Origin: Phytophthora quininea
Taxonomy: Eukaryota; Oomycota; Peronosporomycetes; Peronosporales; Peronosporaceae
Assembly: GCA_011947345.1 (NCBI GenBank)
Contig: JAAVTG010000554.1
Span: forward strand, 1,302,001 to 1,366,000
Length of the DNA stretch: 64,000 nucleotides
Direction of reading: 5' to 3'
Shown: in pieces, positions 9,924 through 21,155 of the stretch
Position numbering within the stretch: the first letter of the stretch is position 1
Layout: every line of letters starts with the position of its first letter
Made by a program: the position numbers and the translations under genes
Notes under the pieces: model-generated
The model's database searches: none
What the model was told of the DNA's origin: nothing
The model's input: only the letters and a program-made list of their open reading frames with translations

Positions 9924-9935
9924 CAAGTGCTACCA
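9924..9935 (-). other. Candidate primer binding site
   Basis: One base inside the 5' LTR the element reads TGGTAGCACTTG. The TGG start matches a tRNA CCA end, and TGGTAGC resembles the start of initiator-Met tRNA sites such as that of yeast Ty1. The exact tRNA was not checked. Confidence 0.5.
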
Positions 9936-9936
9936 G

Positions 9937-10113
9937 TTTTTCAGTTTCGGAGATCTGTGGGGAGGGCGGCCAAATACAAGAGTGCCGTCCCCCAGCAGTT
10001 CAGGCGGATGGAGGCCACGTGGCCTCCACAGCTGCCCTACGTCTGCTGTTATATTAAAAATACTATACTATACAATTCCTAGACATTTAAATCCTTTCCT
10101 CTGATTGGATACA
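9937..10113 (-). repeat. 5' LTR of the Gypsy element
   Basis: 177 bp, identical to 3334-3510 over its whole length. It should carry the promoter for gag-pol transcription toward lower coordinates. Confidence 0.93.
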
Positions 10114-10342
10114 GTAGCAAAACACACCTTCCGGGATCACAAAGTCGTGTCGAACTGCATCCTTTAGGACGCGGCCATCATGGGCAGATCCTTCCCATCC
10201 TGGCAAAACGTTTGCTTTTGATGCTCTCGGTCTTGACTACATTTGACGGTTCAAACTGGCGGATTGCGTGCACTGCAAACAAAACAGCGGAACGGACAAT
10301 CCGTCGGATCATTGCAGCAGAATGGCAGTACGCGCCCTGGAT
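10114..10342 (-). mobile_element. PIF/Harbinger-type element, left arm, 5' part
   Basis: Continuation of the element split by the retrotransposon. Minus-strand reading gives GWEGSAHDGRVLKDAVRHDFVIPEG just before a splice donor (gaag/gtgtg), which is the transposase exon upstream of GKYYLGDAGY. Bases about 10203-10335 are a terminal repeat, the reverse complement of 23035-23175 (gcgtactgccattc at the outer end). Compared with the right element, ORF2 and the first transposase exon(s) are missing, so an internal deletion joined the terminal repeat to the exon near 10203. Confidence 0.8.
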
Positions 10343-10504
10343 CTGCTGGTGGTTTTTGCTGTTGGGCGTGTCATTCTGCTCGTGCGTGACGAACACTTCC
10401 AGACCAGCCAAATGGCAACGCGAACGAACAGCAAAAACGCAATCGAATAGCAGACATTTATTTCAGCAGGAATAGCGTCACTTTAACAGTGTTGGCAAGC
10501 TCGC

Positions 10505-11508
10505 CTACATACGGCGAGCGCAGCCTCGTTGCCGCCGGCCGGGGCAGGCGCAGCAACCGGGGTGGAAGCGCCGGTCTTGGTGGCGGGGTGTCATTCTGCG
10601 AGGTCGGAGCCTCGGTGGTCTCCGTGGAAGATGACGACGAGGCCTCGCTGGCCGTGGACGAAGTGGTGGTGGTCGACGTGCCGGTCGAGGGGTCGAAGCG
10701 CCAGCCGAGGCGGACGCTCCCGTGGACACCTTGGCCTCCACGGACACTCCGTTGTAGGACACGATGTCCTGCTTGGCGTTCATCTTGGGCTCGCTGCCGT
10801 CGTCCGAGAGCGTCAGCAGACCAATATGGAACTCGTAGGTGGACGGGAACTCCGTGACGACGTCGTGGGTAGCCTTAAGAGCGAGATCCTTGTCGCCTTC
10901 GCTCGTGTAGAACTCCAGCACGGATCCGTTACCTGACTTGGCGGCCGAGATACCGATGCCGAAGTTGTACCACGTCCCGGGGTGAACTCGGTCTCCCACT
11001 TGGCGTCGTAGGTGCCATTGTTGAGATAGATGATCTTGGCCGGGCTGGCGGTGGCGTCCACGCGGATCTCGAAGATGTGCGACTCCGGGAAGATCATCTG
11101 CCAGGCGTACGGGTTCAGAAAGGCCTCCTCCTTCATGACGCTCGTGCGGAAGAAGGTGGTGCCCTCGGTGTTGGCGGCAATGTTCTGCACTAGCTCCGAG
11201 CGACGGAAGTTGGTCTGCGTCTTGAAAATGGCCTTGGCGTCCACAGCGATGTCGATCACGCCCGTGTCGCCGTTGTAGGCCGGGGAGCGGCCGTCCTTCT
11301 TGATGGTCACGTAGTCGGCCGGGTCGCCGTTGGTGCCGTTGTTACGCATGGTCAAGATGTGCGTCAGGTACTTGTCCGTGAGCGTCTTGACCGTCAGGTC
11401 CTGCCCGCGGCCATCCCACGGAAGAGGCTGGTCCGCGGCGGCGGCGGGGGCAACGAGGAACGACGACGCGAGCGCCGCCACGCCGAAAATCGCAGCAGAG
11501 AAGACCAT
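10505..11508 (-). CDS. GH131-like secreted protein D
   Basis: Start at the ATG at 11508, opening a signal peptide (MVFSAAIFGVAALASSFLVAPAAA). Motifs: LPWDGR, AIFKTQ, FRRSELVQ, GTTFFRTSV, NPYAWQMIFPES, GTWYNFGIG, FHIGLL. This member keeps both acidic positions I would expect in GH131 (Glu in RRSEL and in FPES), so it is the best candidate for an active secreted beta-glucan hydrolase. The frame breaks by one missing base in the CCCC run at about 10978, and again in the Thr/Ser-rich C-terminal tail. In a shifted frame the tail reads STGTSTTTTSSTASEASSSSST, a mucin-like linker, and the gene may end near 10483. Frame breaks may be sequence errors. Same orientation as left-arm B and A, suggesting an old tandem D-B-A array. 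Confidence 0.75.
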
Positions 11509-12698
11509 GGTGTCGAGGGCGAAAGATGTCAGGCGTGAGTCTTCGCTAGCGGATTGGGAAATGGCCAACCTGTTGGCGGATGGCGTTCCGACGCTGGGCA
11601 CCACCCGGAAAGGCTGGCGTAGAGGACGCTTCCGACAAGCAGTCTGGGGGCGGGTTTGTCAACTTTACATGGCCCCGGGATTTGCCCCACACACTTCGAG
11701 TGCTTTTGGCTGGCGTGGAGCTCCATTCTCGGACGGCCGATCCCATCTGAGTGCTGGAGCACGAGGCCAAGCATGTGTAGCGCGCCCAGATGGCCGATTT
11801 GCCGTTCGTGGCCGATGCTTGCAGTGGTTGCACCGCGAGACGACGACAGCGGAGAGCACGCTCATCTGAGCTGAGCGGGTTTCGTTGAGTCAAGGTAGTC
11901 CTGCTCGACTGCAAAAGGCGTGTCGTTGAGAGAGCTAAGAAGAACGTCGTCTCGTCCCGCGGTCGATATCAAAGTACCCGCTGCAAATTCATCGGATGGA
12001 AACGGACAACGTCCATATCGACTTTCCAAATCGTTGCCGCCGCAGCTCCCCGGTGCTCGCCCACTTCGTGGCGTCCGCGTGCTGATGCTACAGTAGCTTG
12101 GGCTGCACATTTGGCACTGCCTCGACCATTTGCCTCGAGCGAAGTCTCTCGTAAAGGAGGTGGAGGCGGACCATCGCAATGATGGCGAACGAGCACACGA
12201 TTGCAAGGCAAAGCTGGGAGGAAATGATAATCCTGCCACCGACAGCAATCCCTGGTGAAACAGAGTGCTGATGGTACGGCACCAGTAAAACAAGATCGCT
12301 TGGTGGAAATCTCTCGTAGAGGACGGGATCAAATCAAGCCTCGGTGGCAACGACGGCATCAAGCGGTCTCACTCTTCGTCTCTGCATCGATTTGGTACTT
12401 CTTGGCGCAGCTCATGGTGTCGGGGCACACAGTTCGCAACAGGGTTTGCGTACTGTTTTTCGCCTTTGGTACACGCGAATTTACATTCGACAGCATCAAC
12501 ACGTCCCTGGAGCCTTCCACACGCACTGTTTGTTGGCTATTGGTTCGTACTAGTACAGTCTAGAGAGCGGGGCTTCGTTCCCCACAAACAGCAAACGACT
12601 CAGGGTGGAAGGAAGTCTTGCGGAAATCGCAGACAACTGCAACGTGTATGGATGCTTGAAAAATAACTGCAACCAAGAGAAATTCTCCATCAAACTTC
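11509..12698. other. Intergenic region, 1.2 kb
   Basis: It holds the upstream region of D and the 3' flank of the next gene. A minus-strand segment at 12088-12282 encodes one strongly hydrophobic stretch (IIISSQLCLAIVCSFAIIAMVRLHLLYERL), which could be a membrane segment of a decayed gene, but neighbouring frames do not extend it. I call nothing here. Confidence 0.4.
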
Positions 12699-13096
12699 CT
12701 AGCCTCTCTGCGTGGTGGTGCCGTTGCTACACGTTGCCACAGGAGGGCAGGGTGCTCGGATGCATTGCACTTGTTCGAGTTCGCAGGTCGTTCCTTCGGG
12801 GCATTTCCCTTCCGCACACACGTCGGCGCAGTATTCACTTCCGTCGGGCTCGTAGACTTTGCACTCTTGAAGCTCGCCGCACTGCTTGGTGCACTCGGTC
12901 GATCCTCCTGAGCCGCCTGAGACCACGACGCATGCTTGAGTCGGAGGACATGGCGCTTGAATGCAGTTGACGGTTTCCAGCATGCAGACTTGATCACTCG
13001 GACACGGAAGCGTGCAATTTTGGCACCGCAAGCACCCGCGGAGGCAATCGTCGGTACCAATCCGAGCAGTGCAGCAGCGCAGGCAATCACATGCAT
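12699..13096 (-). CDS. Small cysteine-rich secreted protein
   Basis: The ATG at 13096 opens a signal peptide (MHVIACAAALLGLVPTIASA). After one missing base near 13020 the frame continues as NCTLPCPSDQVC and on to the stop at 12699. The mature part has two related units with the pattern C-x5-C-x6-C-I-x-A-P-C-P-P-x3-C (CMLETVNCIQAPCPP and CELEQVQCIRAPCPP) around a Cys-rich middle, so it should be disulfide-rich. Size, signal peptide and cysteines suit an apoplastic effector or inhibitor, but no known family is recognised. An upstream in-frame extension without a signal (to 13124) is the alternative start. Confidence 0.65.
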
Positions 13097-13335
13097 CGTC
13101 GATCTGGGTGAGGTCGGTCTTCAAGCGGGTAAATGAAGAAACGGTGTCGCTTTAACTCCCACGGGGGTGAAATGCCAGAGCTTTCCACTTCCTCTCATTT
13201 TCCATGACTTACACGGCATTCTTCTTGACACTCGACGTCACCACCACGAGCCGGCCGTTTGTATCGAAGCACGTTTGCCGGTGTTGGAGGTAGGAAACGA
13301 GTGAATGTACCCGCGCAAGGGCTTCGAACAGCCAA

Positions 13336-15144
13336 TTACGTTTTCTGACGAACTGGATATGGACACACCTTGGTCGCTAGAGCTGACTCGGCCGCCTTCG
13401 CCCAGTCGCGACGACCTAGTGCAACCTCGATTGTTTTCAGACGCTTAACGATGTTCTTCATCTGCACTGGCTTCGCAGGCAAAGTCCAGGTATTCTGCGC
13501 CTCTGGGGACTGGCTCGGACCTGTTTTCAGGACAGTGAGTTGCTGCAGGACCACCAGGACCATCGCACTCTCGTGCATGAGCTCATTTGTCAAGCGCTGT
13601 AGCGATGCCGCCTGGCGGGTGAGCTCGAGCTGTTGGTTCTGGGTCTCCTCGCGGTCCTTGTACTGCGCGCGCTCCTTCTTTTTCATCAACTTTTCGCGGA
13701 TAATCAGCACCTTGAGCACCTTGACACTGGCATCCAGAACCTCGTCGTACTTTTCTCGGTGCTGTCGCTTCTCAAGTTCCCATCTAGCTTGCTCGTATTC
13801 GAACTGTTCGTGGTCGCAGGCCACCTGCTGTAGCACATCGTGCATCCTGCCTTCGAGTAGTTCCAGCTTCTGTTGATACAACTGAATCGTATCGACAGTG
13901 GGTACTGGAGATTCCTGCCGTTGATGTCGAGCTTGGCATTCCTCAAGTAGCATTTGCAAACGATTCTCAGCCTCACATGTTCGCTGGGCTTGCTCTTTCA
14001 TGGCTATTTCACAGCACGCAACGGAGAGTTGGGACGCTTCCAATCGCGCTGCCAGGTCCAGGTTTCGACTTTGCAGACTTTCGTTTTGGTCGACCAGCTC
14101 CTGGGTTTGCGTGACAACTTCGATGACAGGGACCTGGCACTTTGTTGTAGCTATTGCGGATAGTCGAGACTCGAGTTCTTCAACTTCCGATTGCAGACTC
14201 TGTATCCTGCCGCGATTGCTATCCAGCGCTTGCAACAGCCTACTAGCATAGTCCTCACTTGCCACTTCACACGTCAAAGTCAGTACTCGTCAGGGTTTCA
14301 CTTCAACTAAACTACTCACTTTGTCGCCCACCAGCCTCATGCACCAGTCGACCCTCTCCGCCCTGTGTGCTGCTTCTCCGGCCTGCATTCGAGCGAGACA
14401 CTCCTCCTCAAAGTACGAGAATCCTTCGACTAACTCCTGCTTCTCAGCACTACACTGCTCTCTCCAGCCCATCAGCGCGTCTTCCCACTGACTTACGAGC
14501 TCGTCCACCTTATCGGGATTTAACTCCGCCACCCCTGCATTGTTATCCTTCGTCCCAGTAGCCTCCGCAGCAGCATGCAACAACAAGTTGGCAGTCTCGG
14601 CAGACACACAGTCGGCGATCATGTCGGTGATATTGTGGATGGCTCTGGCCAGCGTCTCTCCGACTGCTCGATTCGCCCTCGCCTTGTTTTCCACGTCTTG
14701 CTGCATCCACTCCAAAGCCCTCCGCATGTCGCTCTCCATGGCATTCACTTCTTCTTCTTGCATTTGTTTAGCATCCCGCAGCTCTTCTCTTTTCAATGCT
14801 GCGAGTCACAGAAGTCAGAGATGATCTACAGTCATTTCTAGCTAGTTGAGCTACTGACGCGATTGAGGCGGAGAAATGGACGTCAAAGACGTTGCAACCG
14901 ACGTGGCATTTTGTTTGGATCCGTCTTCCTGCTCCCTGTGCGTTGCGTCGCTCTCTGCGTCGCTGGGATCGTCTTTGGTTGCTTCCACCAGCACTGCGGG
15001 CTCCAATCTCCATGCTTTCGGCGGCGGATCCTGCGCCGCCCTATCTGCGATCGACTGACGGCGTCTTCGGGTGCTGTGGATCGCTGCTTGGAGCTGTTCC
15101 GCCGCCTGCTGCAGCCGCTGGGAGACAGACGGATCGGGTCGCAT
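13336..15144 (-). CDS. Coiled-coil protein, at least three exons
   Basis: The ATG at 15144 begins MRPDPSVSQRLQQAAEQLQAA. Coding blocks are 14851-15144, about 14290-14800 and 13336-14277. They are separated by short gaps with splice-like ends: an acceptor cgcag near 14800 with a ctgac branch point, and a donor gtgagt near 14319. The exact phases did not close in my hands, so an indel or other junctions are likely. The protein is mostly alpha-helical and charged, with long heptad stretches (QSLQSEVEELESRLS, RWELEKRQHREKYDEVLD). No enzyme motif. A cytoskeletal or ciliary role is possible but is only a guess. Confidence 0.6.
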
Positions 15145-15259
15145 CTTGAGTTCTGGCGGTTATGGTGGGCGATCCCGTAGGTCTACAACCTCCTTAAAAT
15201 CTACATTTGGAATCTGAGATTACTTTCTGACTGGCTTCATTTTGGTAACCGTCTCCATA
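15145..15259. promoter_or_regulatory. Short divergent promoter region
   Basis: Only 115 bp separate the start codon of the minus-strand coiled-coil gene from that of the plus-strand acyl-AMP ligase, so both promoters must share this interval. I did not find a clear oomycete initiator motif in it. Confidence 0.45.
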
Positions 15260-17848
15260 ATGGCGGAGCTGCTGGAGCGCGTGGAGAAATGGGCTGCAGA
15301 GACCCCCACCAAGGTGAGGCGACCAACAAAAATGATACCAGACGAAAGTCTTGTGGACTGTCTGGCTGTGGGTGATGATTGCACTCGAAGCTGCTGCGTA
15401 TTCATCGAGATATTTGCGCTGAAAAAATGTATTGTTCTCTTCGGTGGGAGTAATATTAACGCTGTTGTGCTGGTGATTTCTTCCTCGTAGACAATGCTTT
15501 CATTCGCAGACGACAATGGTGTCGTGACAGCATCTCTCAGGTGTTCGGTACGACGATGGATCTCCGTTTACTATCGACTACACGTGGGTTTCTCCTAATG
15601 TATCATGTTTGATCATACTTAGGAGCTGAATACGCAAGTGCAGAATCTCGCAGGAGTTTTACGAGCTTCCCCACAACAGCTCAGTAAAGGGTTCGTCTTA
15701 GAAAGCGGGAGAATTGCTGTTGAAACGCTCTAGTTCTGACTGTTTATGCTGCTTGGATGCAGGCTGAACCTGCAGCAGGGAGACCGCGTGCTGCTCGTGT
15801 ACCCTCCAGGCTTGGACTTCATTGTGGCCTTCCTCGCTTGTCTACGAGCTGGTGTGGTGGCTGTGCCAGTGTATCCGCCGGATCCGCGCAAGATGAAGAA
15901 GGACATCAGTATGTTTGTGACGGTGACGCAGAACTGCCATGCCAAGACGGCGCTGACGTGTTCGCTGTACTACAACGTCAAGAAGATTGCTGCGGTCAAG
16001 GAGAAATTCTCCTTTTCTGGAGCTACGGCTTGGCCAGAGCATTTGGCGTGGGTTGTCACGGACGATTTGGTGGAGGCCAAAGGAATCGACCCCGCGAAGC
16101 ACTGGCTCACGCAGCCTCCTACTGCTGAAAACACAGCATTCCTGCAGTACACATCGGGCTCTACGTCTACGCCAAAGGGAGTGGTGCTCTCTCATGGCAA
16201 CCTGAACCACAACCTTCGCACGATCAGCTCGGCGCTTCAAGCAGGACGAGACACAGTTGTGGTGTCGTGGCTGCCGCAATACCACGACATGGGCCTTATC
16301 GGCGCTTACCTTGGGACCATTTTCAACGGTGGAACTGGGGTGTATCTCTCGCCGTTTAGCTTCATCCGTGACCCGTGCTTGTGGCTTCGACTTGTTTCCA
16401 GACATCGCGCTACGCATCTCCAGGCACCGAATTTCGCGTACTCGTTACTAGCAAGGAAATCTGACCGACTCACTGCTGGCCTAGCGAGTGGAGAGCATGT
16501 GGACCTCTCTAGTGTACGGCATATGATTAACGGTGCCGAGCCCATTCAAGGTGAAGCTATCGATGCCTTCTACAAGGCCTTCGTGCCGTTTGGTCTACCT
16601 GAAGGAGTCGTGAAGCCTACGTACGGCTTAGCCGAGCACACTGTGTATGTCTGTGGCGGCGGACAGCAGCGACTGTGGGTGGATAAGCAGGCGTTGGAGC
16701 GTGACCAGGCTTTCAAAGTGGTAGAAAAGTCTGCGGAAACAGGCCTCGTTAAAGAGATGATAGGATGTGGGGCGCCGTCACGGAAGGACTACGGCATTGA
16801 TGTTCGCATCGTTGACCCAGAGACGATGGAGGAGAAGCCGGAGGGCGAGACGGGCGAGGTTTGGATCTCCAGCTCTTCGAAGGCTCAGGGATACTACGGC
16901 GACGAAATGCGCGAGCTTTCAGCTGAAGCGTTCCAGGCTAGGCTACGAGGTGGATCTGAAGACGTCACTTACTTGAGGACGGGCGACCTAGGTGTGATGT
17001 ACAACCAGGAACTCTTCATTTGCGGCCGTATCAAAGACCTGGTGATCATTCGCGGCCGCAACCATTACCCTCAGGACCTAGAAGCAACTGCAGAGACGCT
17101 CGAGGAGCTGCGACCAGGATGTTGCGCAGCGTTCTCGTACACTGCTGGCGCAGGCGACGGAGACGAAGAGCTGGCGATTGTAGCCGAGCTGCGTGATCCT
17201 TCCATGACGAGCAAGGCTAGTTTGTGCGGTAAGATTCGCACAGCCATCGCGCGCGAGCACGGTGTCAAGGTAACTTTGGTCGTATTGCTGGCCCCGCGCA
17301 CGATTCCGAAGACCACGAGTGGCAAGATTTCACGGTCTCGGTGTAAAAAGGCTCTGGAGGAGAAGAAGCTGGACGAGCTCTATCGCAACGAGGACATGAT
17401 TGCCGATGTTGCTGTGGAGGACGAAGGAGGCGATGAAGCTGCATCTGGCGAAGCGATGGATCGCAACGTGAACGGTCCTCGTGTGGCTCCGACGGAAAGA
17501 GGTACAGCAAACGCACAGCTGCCGTCGGTCATCACGAGCGCGCCACCCGAACAGGTTCATGCGTTTTTGGTCAACGAGCTTGCCCACACACTTGGCGTAG
17601 AGCCTTCGCAGATTGAGGACAACAAACCGCTGCAAGAGTTGGGTTTGGACTCCATGGCACTGACGCAGCTGCAAGGAGTCATCGCGCAAAAGTACCAAGT
17701 GCACGTCCCGGAGGAACTTCTGTACGGTGAAACTACGACGCTTGCTGTTTTGCACGCTGGACTTTGCGGCGGAGATGCCAGCCGCTTAGGCGCCAGCTCG
17801 ACTGGTGCCCCCAAGCAGAAGCTCTTCTGCGGCTGCATTACATGCTAG
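15260..17848 (+). CDS. Fatty-acyl-AMP ligase fused to an acyl carrier domain
   Basis: Exons 15260-15313, 15531-15587, 15623-15690 and 15763-17848 give an unbroken 754-residue protein; the last junction (ggatgcag acceptor, ttctgac branch) is strongest, and the second intron is only about 35 bp. Adenylation motifs: QYTSGSTSTPKGVVLSH (ATP loop), YHDMGLIGAYLG (typical of the FAAL group), GYYGDE, RTGDLG, GRIKDLVIIRGRNHYPQDLE. Near the C-terminus LQELGLDSMAL carries the phosphopantetheine Ser of an acyl carrier protein. It should activate a fatty acid as acyl-adenylate and load it on its own carrier. The protein ends CGCITC, a cluster that could be lipid-modified. Partner enzymes are not in the window. 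Confidence 0.85.
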
Positions 17849-18009
17849 CGTAGAGAAAGTTTTTGCCAACAAGTTTGAGAAGAAAATTAACGCTGTTTTA
17901 TTACAGAGGCACTTTGACACAAGACATGGACGACGGTCGAAGCGAATGGAAATGCGGTGGGGTCAGCTAACCATGAACCTCCATGAACCTAGAACGCACG
18001 ACGCTCACA
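17849..18009. other. Convergent 3' ends
   Basis: 160 bp between the stop of the acyl-AMP ligase and the stop proposed here for the START-FYVE gene, probably shared 3' UTR sequence. Confidence 0.4.
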
Positions 18010-20366
18010 TCAGTCGATGTACTCGATTGACGCCGACGACGGCGGCAATGCGAGTGACCCTTTGTCCTCTACGGCCTCAGGCGGCTGCATCTGGTTCAGG
18101 TAACGCTGCTGCTGGGCCGGGTGCACTTGACCTCCGTACGCCTGCTGCTGCTCCATGATCTTTTGCCTTCAATAAACATCGACCGCAGTAGTGCCTGCTG
18201 AGCCGCAATCTGCTCCTCCATTTTGGTAAACGACGTCGGCAGCGGCGTGATGTTCTGCACGTCGTCAGGCTCTTCTAGTAGGACGACAGCGTCGCCCGCG
18301 ATCGGCTCGCGCTCCCCTTTGTGGCCCATAACATCCGACACGGAGCTGCTGCCGCGATCACTTTGTGAGCTGATGCTTGTCGAACCACCAGAGGCGTCCG
18401 AGTTGTGTCGTCGTCTGTCTGCAGCACTTCCTGATCCGTGTCGGGCACTGTTTAAGTTCCTGCTGCTGCCCGTAGAAGTCAACGACACCAGCGACTGCTC
18501 CTTGGCGCCATCAGCAGGCTTCTCTCTGTTAATGGCGGACAGCACCTTCGTTGACCAGCCTGCATACGAAATTCCTGTTTTGTCCCCTCCAGCCCCACTC
18601 GCTGCACCAATGGAGCTCGTAGATGACGACGAAGAAGCAAACGAGAGGTTCTGCTGAGGTGTCTGGTCTCGGTCTCCCGAGTGGTCTGACATTGAGCCGC
18701 GTGCTGGAGGCACCTGGCCGTAAAACACTTCGCTTGCCCGAGAGGCATATGCGTTGGGGACGTCGTCATCGTTTGTCAGGTCCATTTTAGCAGCAAGTGC
18801 ACTGCGGCGCTCCTGGCGTGCCTTGTTAATACACTTGAGGCAAAACTTTTCCACGCTCACGATGAAGCTGTTGCCCGTCTCCGGAAGCATGCCAGATGGA
18901 AGCTTGCTGGCCTGGATACCGAGCTCGATCGTGCATGCCCCACACATGATTTCGGCGCAGACGCGGCAGTGGTGACGCGAGCGGAGCAGATTAAAACTCT
19001 TGAAGCACACGGAGCACGCCGGTCGTTCGTTATTGGGCACCCACGCCTTGTCAGTGATCATGTGGCTGCGGACGAGGTACTTGGCGTCAGCGGCTGTGGA
19101 GTGATGAATCGTAACGGCGTGAAGGGTCGATACAACGCGATTGGCAAACCAGCTCGGCGTGCTGCGGTTGCCATCAAAGCGATCATCTGCAAAGACTGCC
19201 ACGTCCACCTTGCCACTGGACGGGCCCATGCTGCGGAACAGCCAGACCCACGAACCTGTCGTGCGCGCGAATCCAAAGTTGCGCTCGCTGCCGTCGCAGT
19301 CGGCCATGTTGATGCTCTGCATGACCTTCACAAGCACCTTCTGTCCCTTTGAGTCCTCCATCGTCTTGGAAAACTCAACCATAAGCGTATCTCGGCAGCT
19401 AAACACCGAGTCCACGGAGCTCTGGAAGGCCACCCACTTGACACCTAAGAACTGGAACGGGTCGTCCTGTGTCGCCTTCTCGTGCACTTGCAGCACGGCC
19501 GCGTCCAAGAAGCTGTCCTGGTAGCAGTGTGACAGGTACGCACGCTGGTCCTCGGTCGTGGAGCAGTTGACAGCGTACTCGAGCTCCTCCAGCGACGTGT
19601 CCAGCTTTGCCCGTAAAATCGATTTTCTCTGTGCATTGCTCTCCGTGGCCTCCTTCTGGCGGTAGATGACACAGTTTTTCTTCTCGAGATGCGGCTTCCA
19701 GCTCTGGTTCCGGTACTGTGGGCTGAGCGTCGGATTGTCCAGCCACGTGGCCGATGCGTTGAGGTGCGTCTCAGCAACGCCCTGCAGCTTGGTCTTGAGC
19801 GCCTCGAACTGCTCCGACGACACGCTGGTGGTCGGCAGGTGCTCCGTGTCCAGCGGGAACCGGAAGCTGTCGCCTGAGTCCTTAACGCGGATGACGCGGC
19901 CCGTGCGCATCCAGCCGACGCCTCCTCGTGGCTGTTCGTCGTCTGCCGACCCTTTGAAGCCGATGCCGACGCCCATGGGCACAGCCAGACCCGAGTTGCT
20001 GCCGGTGGAACTGTGACTGCCCATGCTGCCGGAGGTGCCGGCGTAGGGTGCGCTGAGCGACGTGGTGATGCCCGAGCTGTTGCCCGAGAGCGGCTGCAGG
20101 CCTCCGGGCGGCTGGAAGGCCGCGAAGGTGGTGGCGCTGTTGCGCTGGCCGCGGTTCTGGGCGTTCTGGCTGCTGAGGCTCTGGCTCTGGTGGCTCTGGC
20201 TGTGGACCGAGCCCTGGCTCGAGACGGAGGCCGTGTAGGGCTCGCCCAGAGAGTGCGAGCTGAGCCCCGAGAGCGAGGGGCCGCTGCCCAGCCGCGCCGC
20301 CGTGGGGCGCTTGGAGGTTTTGGCGCCCGGCACCTGGAAGACGGTGAAGCCCACGCCGTTGCTCAT
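18010..20366 (-). CDS. START-like and FYVE zinc-finger protein
   Basis: Start at the ATG at 20366 (MSNGVGFTVFQVPGAK). The first ~170 residues are Ser/Gln/Gly-rich and disordered. A START-like lipid-binding region follows (about 180-420; WVWLFRSMGPS, STPSWFANRVVSTLHA). Then comes a FYVE finger (CSVCFKSFNLLRSRHHCRVCAE ... CGACT ... KFCLKC), which binds phosphatidylinositol 3-phosphate on endosomes. The frame as given stops at 18096 with an unlikely basic tail. One extra A in the aaaa run near 18165 gives a better Gln-rich end (QQQAYGGQVHPAQQQRYLNQ) terminating at 18010-18012. START-FYVE architecture is common in oomycetes; substrate unknown. Confidence 0.85.
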
Positions 20367-21155
20367 GCTCGCGCGTTCGCTCGTTGGGGACGACAGGAAG
20401 AGTGGGGAGCTGCTCGGGAAGTGGCGACCGCGGCACGGAAGAGGAGGGAGTCGCGAGAGAGGACCGACTATCTGAATGGTTGCGCGGGATTGGCTGAAAT
20501 TGCAGCGCAAAAAACATGCGATTGGCCGCCTGAGTCACGGCGTTCTGAGCGCGGCGGATATAGGGATTTTGTATGCGCTCAGACGCCTAGGCGAGCAGGT
20601 CAGTGGCTGTGGAGCGCGATGGCCTGCGCGTGCGCCCCGGGCGATCGCGATCGTCCCCCATTTCCTCAGGCGAGAGTCGGGCACCGCACGAGCTGACAGA
20701 ACCTTTATATCGCTCGCGTAGAGTACAGCCAAGGACGGCGATCCAGGAAGAAAACATGTTGACCACCCTTGGCAACCACGTATCCCCTGGATATAATGGA
20801 TATGTAGCCATATCGAGAGGAGAAGGTTTTGATCTATTTATGTACCTTGTCGCCATCACTGATTGGTTCAAGAAAGGTCACATCTACCGGAAATTACAAT
20901 TGGTGAGCAAACGCTTTCTTACCCAAGGCTCGCCCCACTCGATATGACCGTCGCTGCTGCTGAAGAACCATACATTCTTGATGCAGCATGCGGTGGCGCT
21001 TCACGCGAGCCGCCGCCCTTGACCAGAAGGGCCAAAGTAAAGACCGAGCACCGCGTCATTCCAATGGCGACCGTCTGATGCTACGTCGCCTGCACACCGA
21101 CATGGATTGTACATTTGCATGGCGCACGGACCGGTTGCCGCTGCTGCTGCCACTT
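20367..21155. other. Intergenic region, 0.8 kb
   Basis: Upstream region of the START-FYVE gene and 3' flank of the transporter. Both strands have short open frames but none with protein-like composition or motifs. The part at 20500-20700 is GC-rich and the part at 20750-20950 AT-richer. Confidence 0.4.

Larger units (their letters stand above)
3334..10113 (-). mobile_element. Ty3/Gypsy LTR retrotransposon with integrase chromodomain
   Basis: Full-length element of 6.8 kb read on the minus strand: 5' LTR at 9937-10113, primer site, gag, protease, RT, RNase H, integrase with chromodomain, purine tract, and 3' LTR at 3334-3510. The flanking 5-bp duplication gtagc is at 3329-3333 and 10114-10118. 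The two LTRs are identical, so insertion was recent. The target was the intron of a Harbinger transposase; the unoccupied site survives in the right arm at 23825-23829. An extra open region lies antisense to gag-pol between pol and the 3' LTR. Confidence 0.95.

Noticed and set aside
19882..20696. Long open frames on both strands over the 5' part of the START-FYVE gene.
   Set aside because: They are Ala/Arg/Pro-rich shadows of GC-rich, Ser/Gln-coding sequence with no motif of their own.
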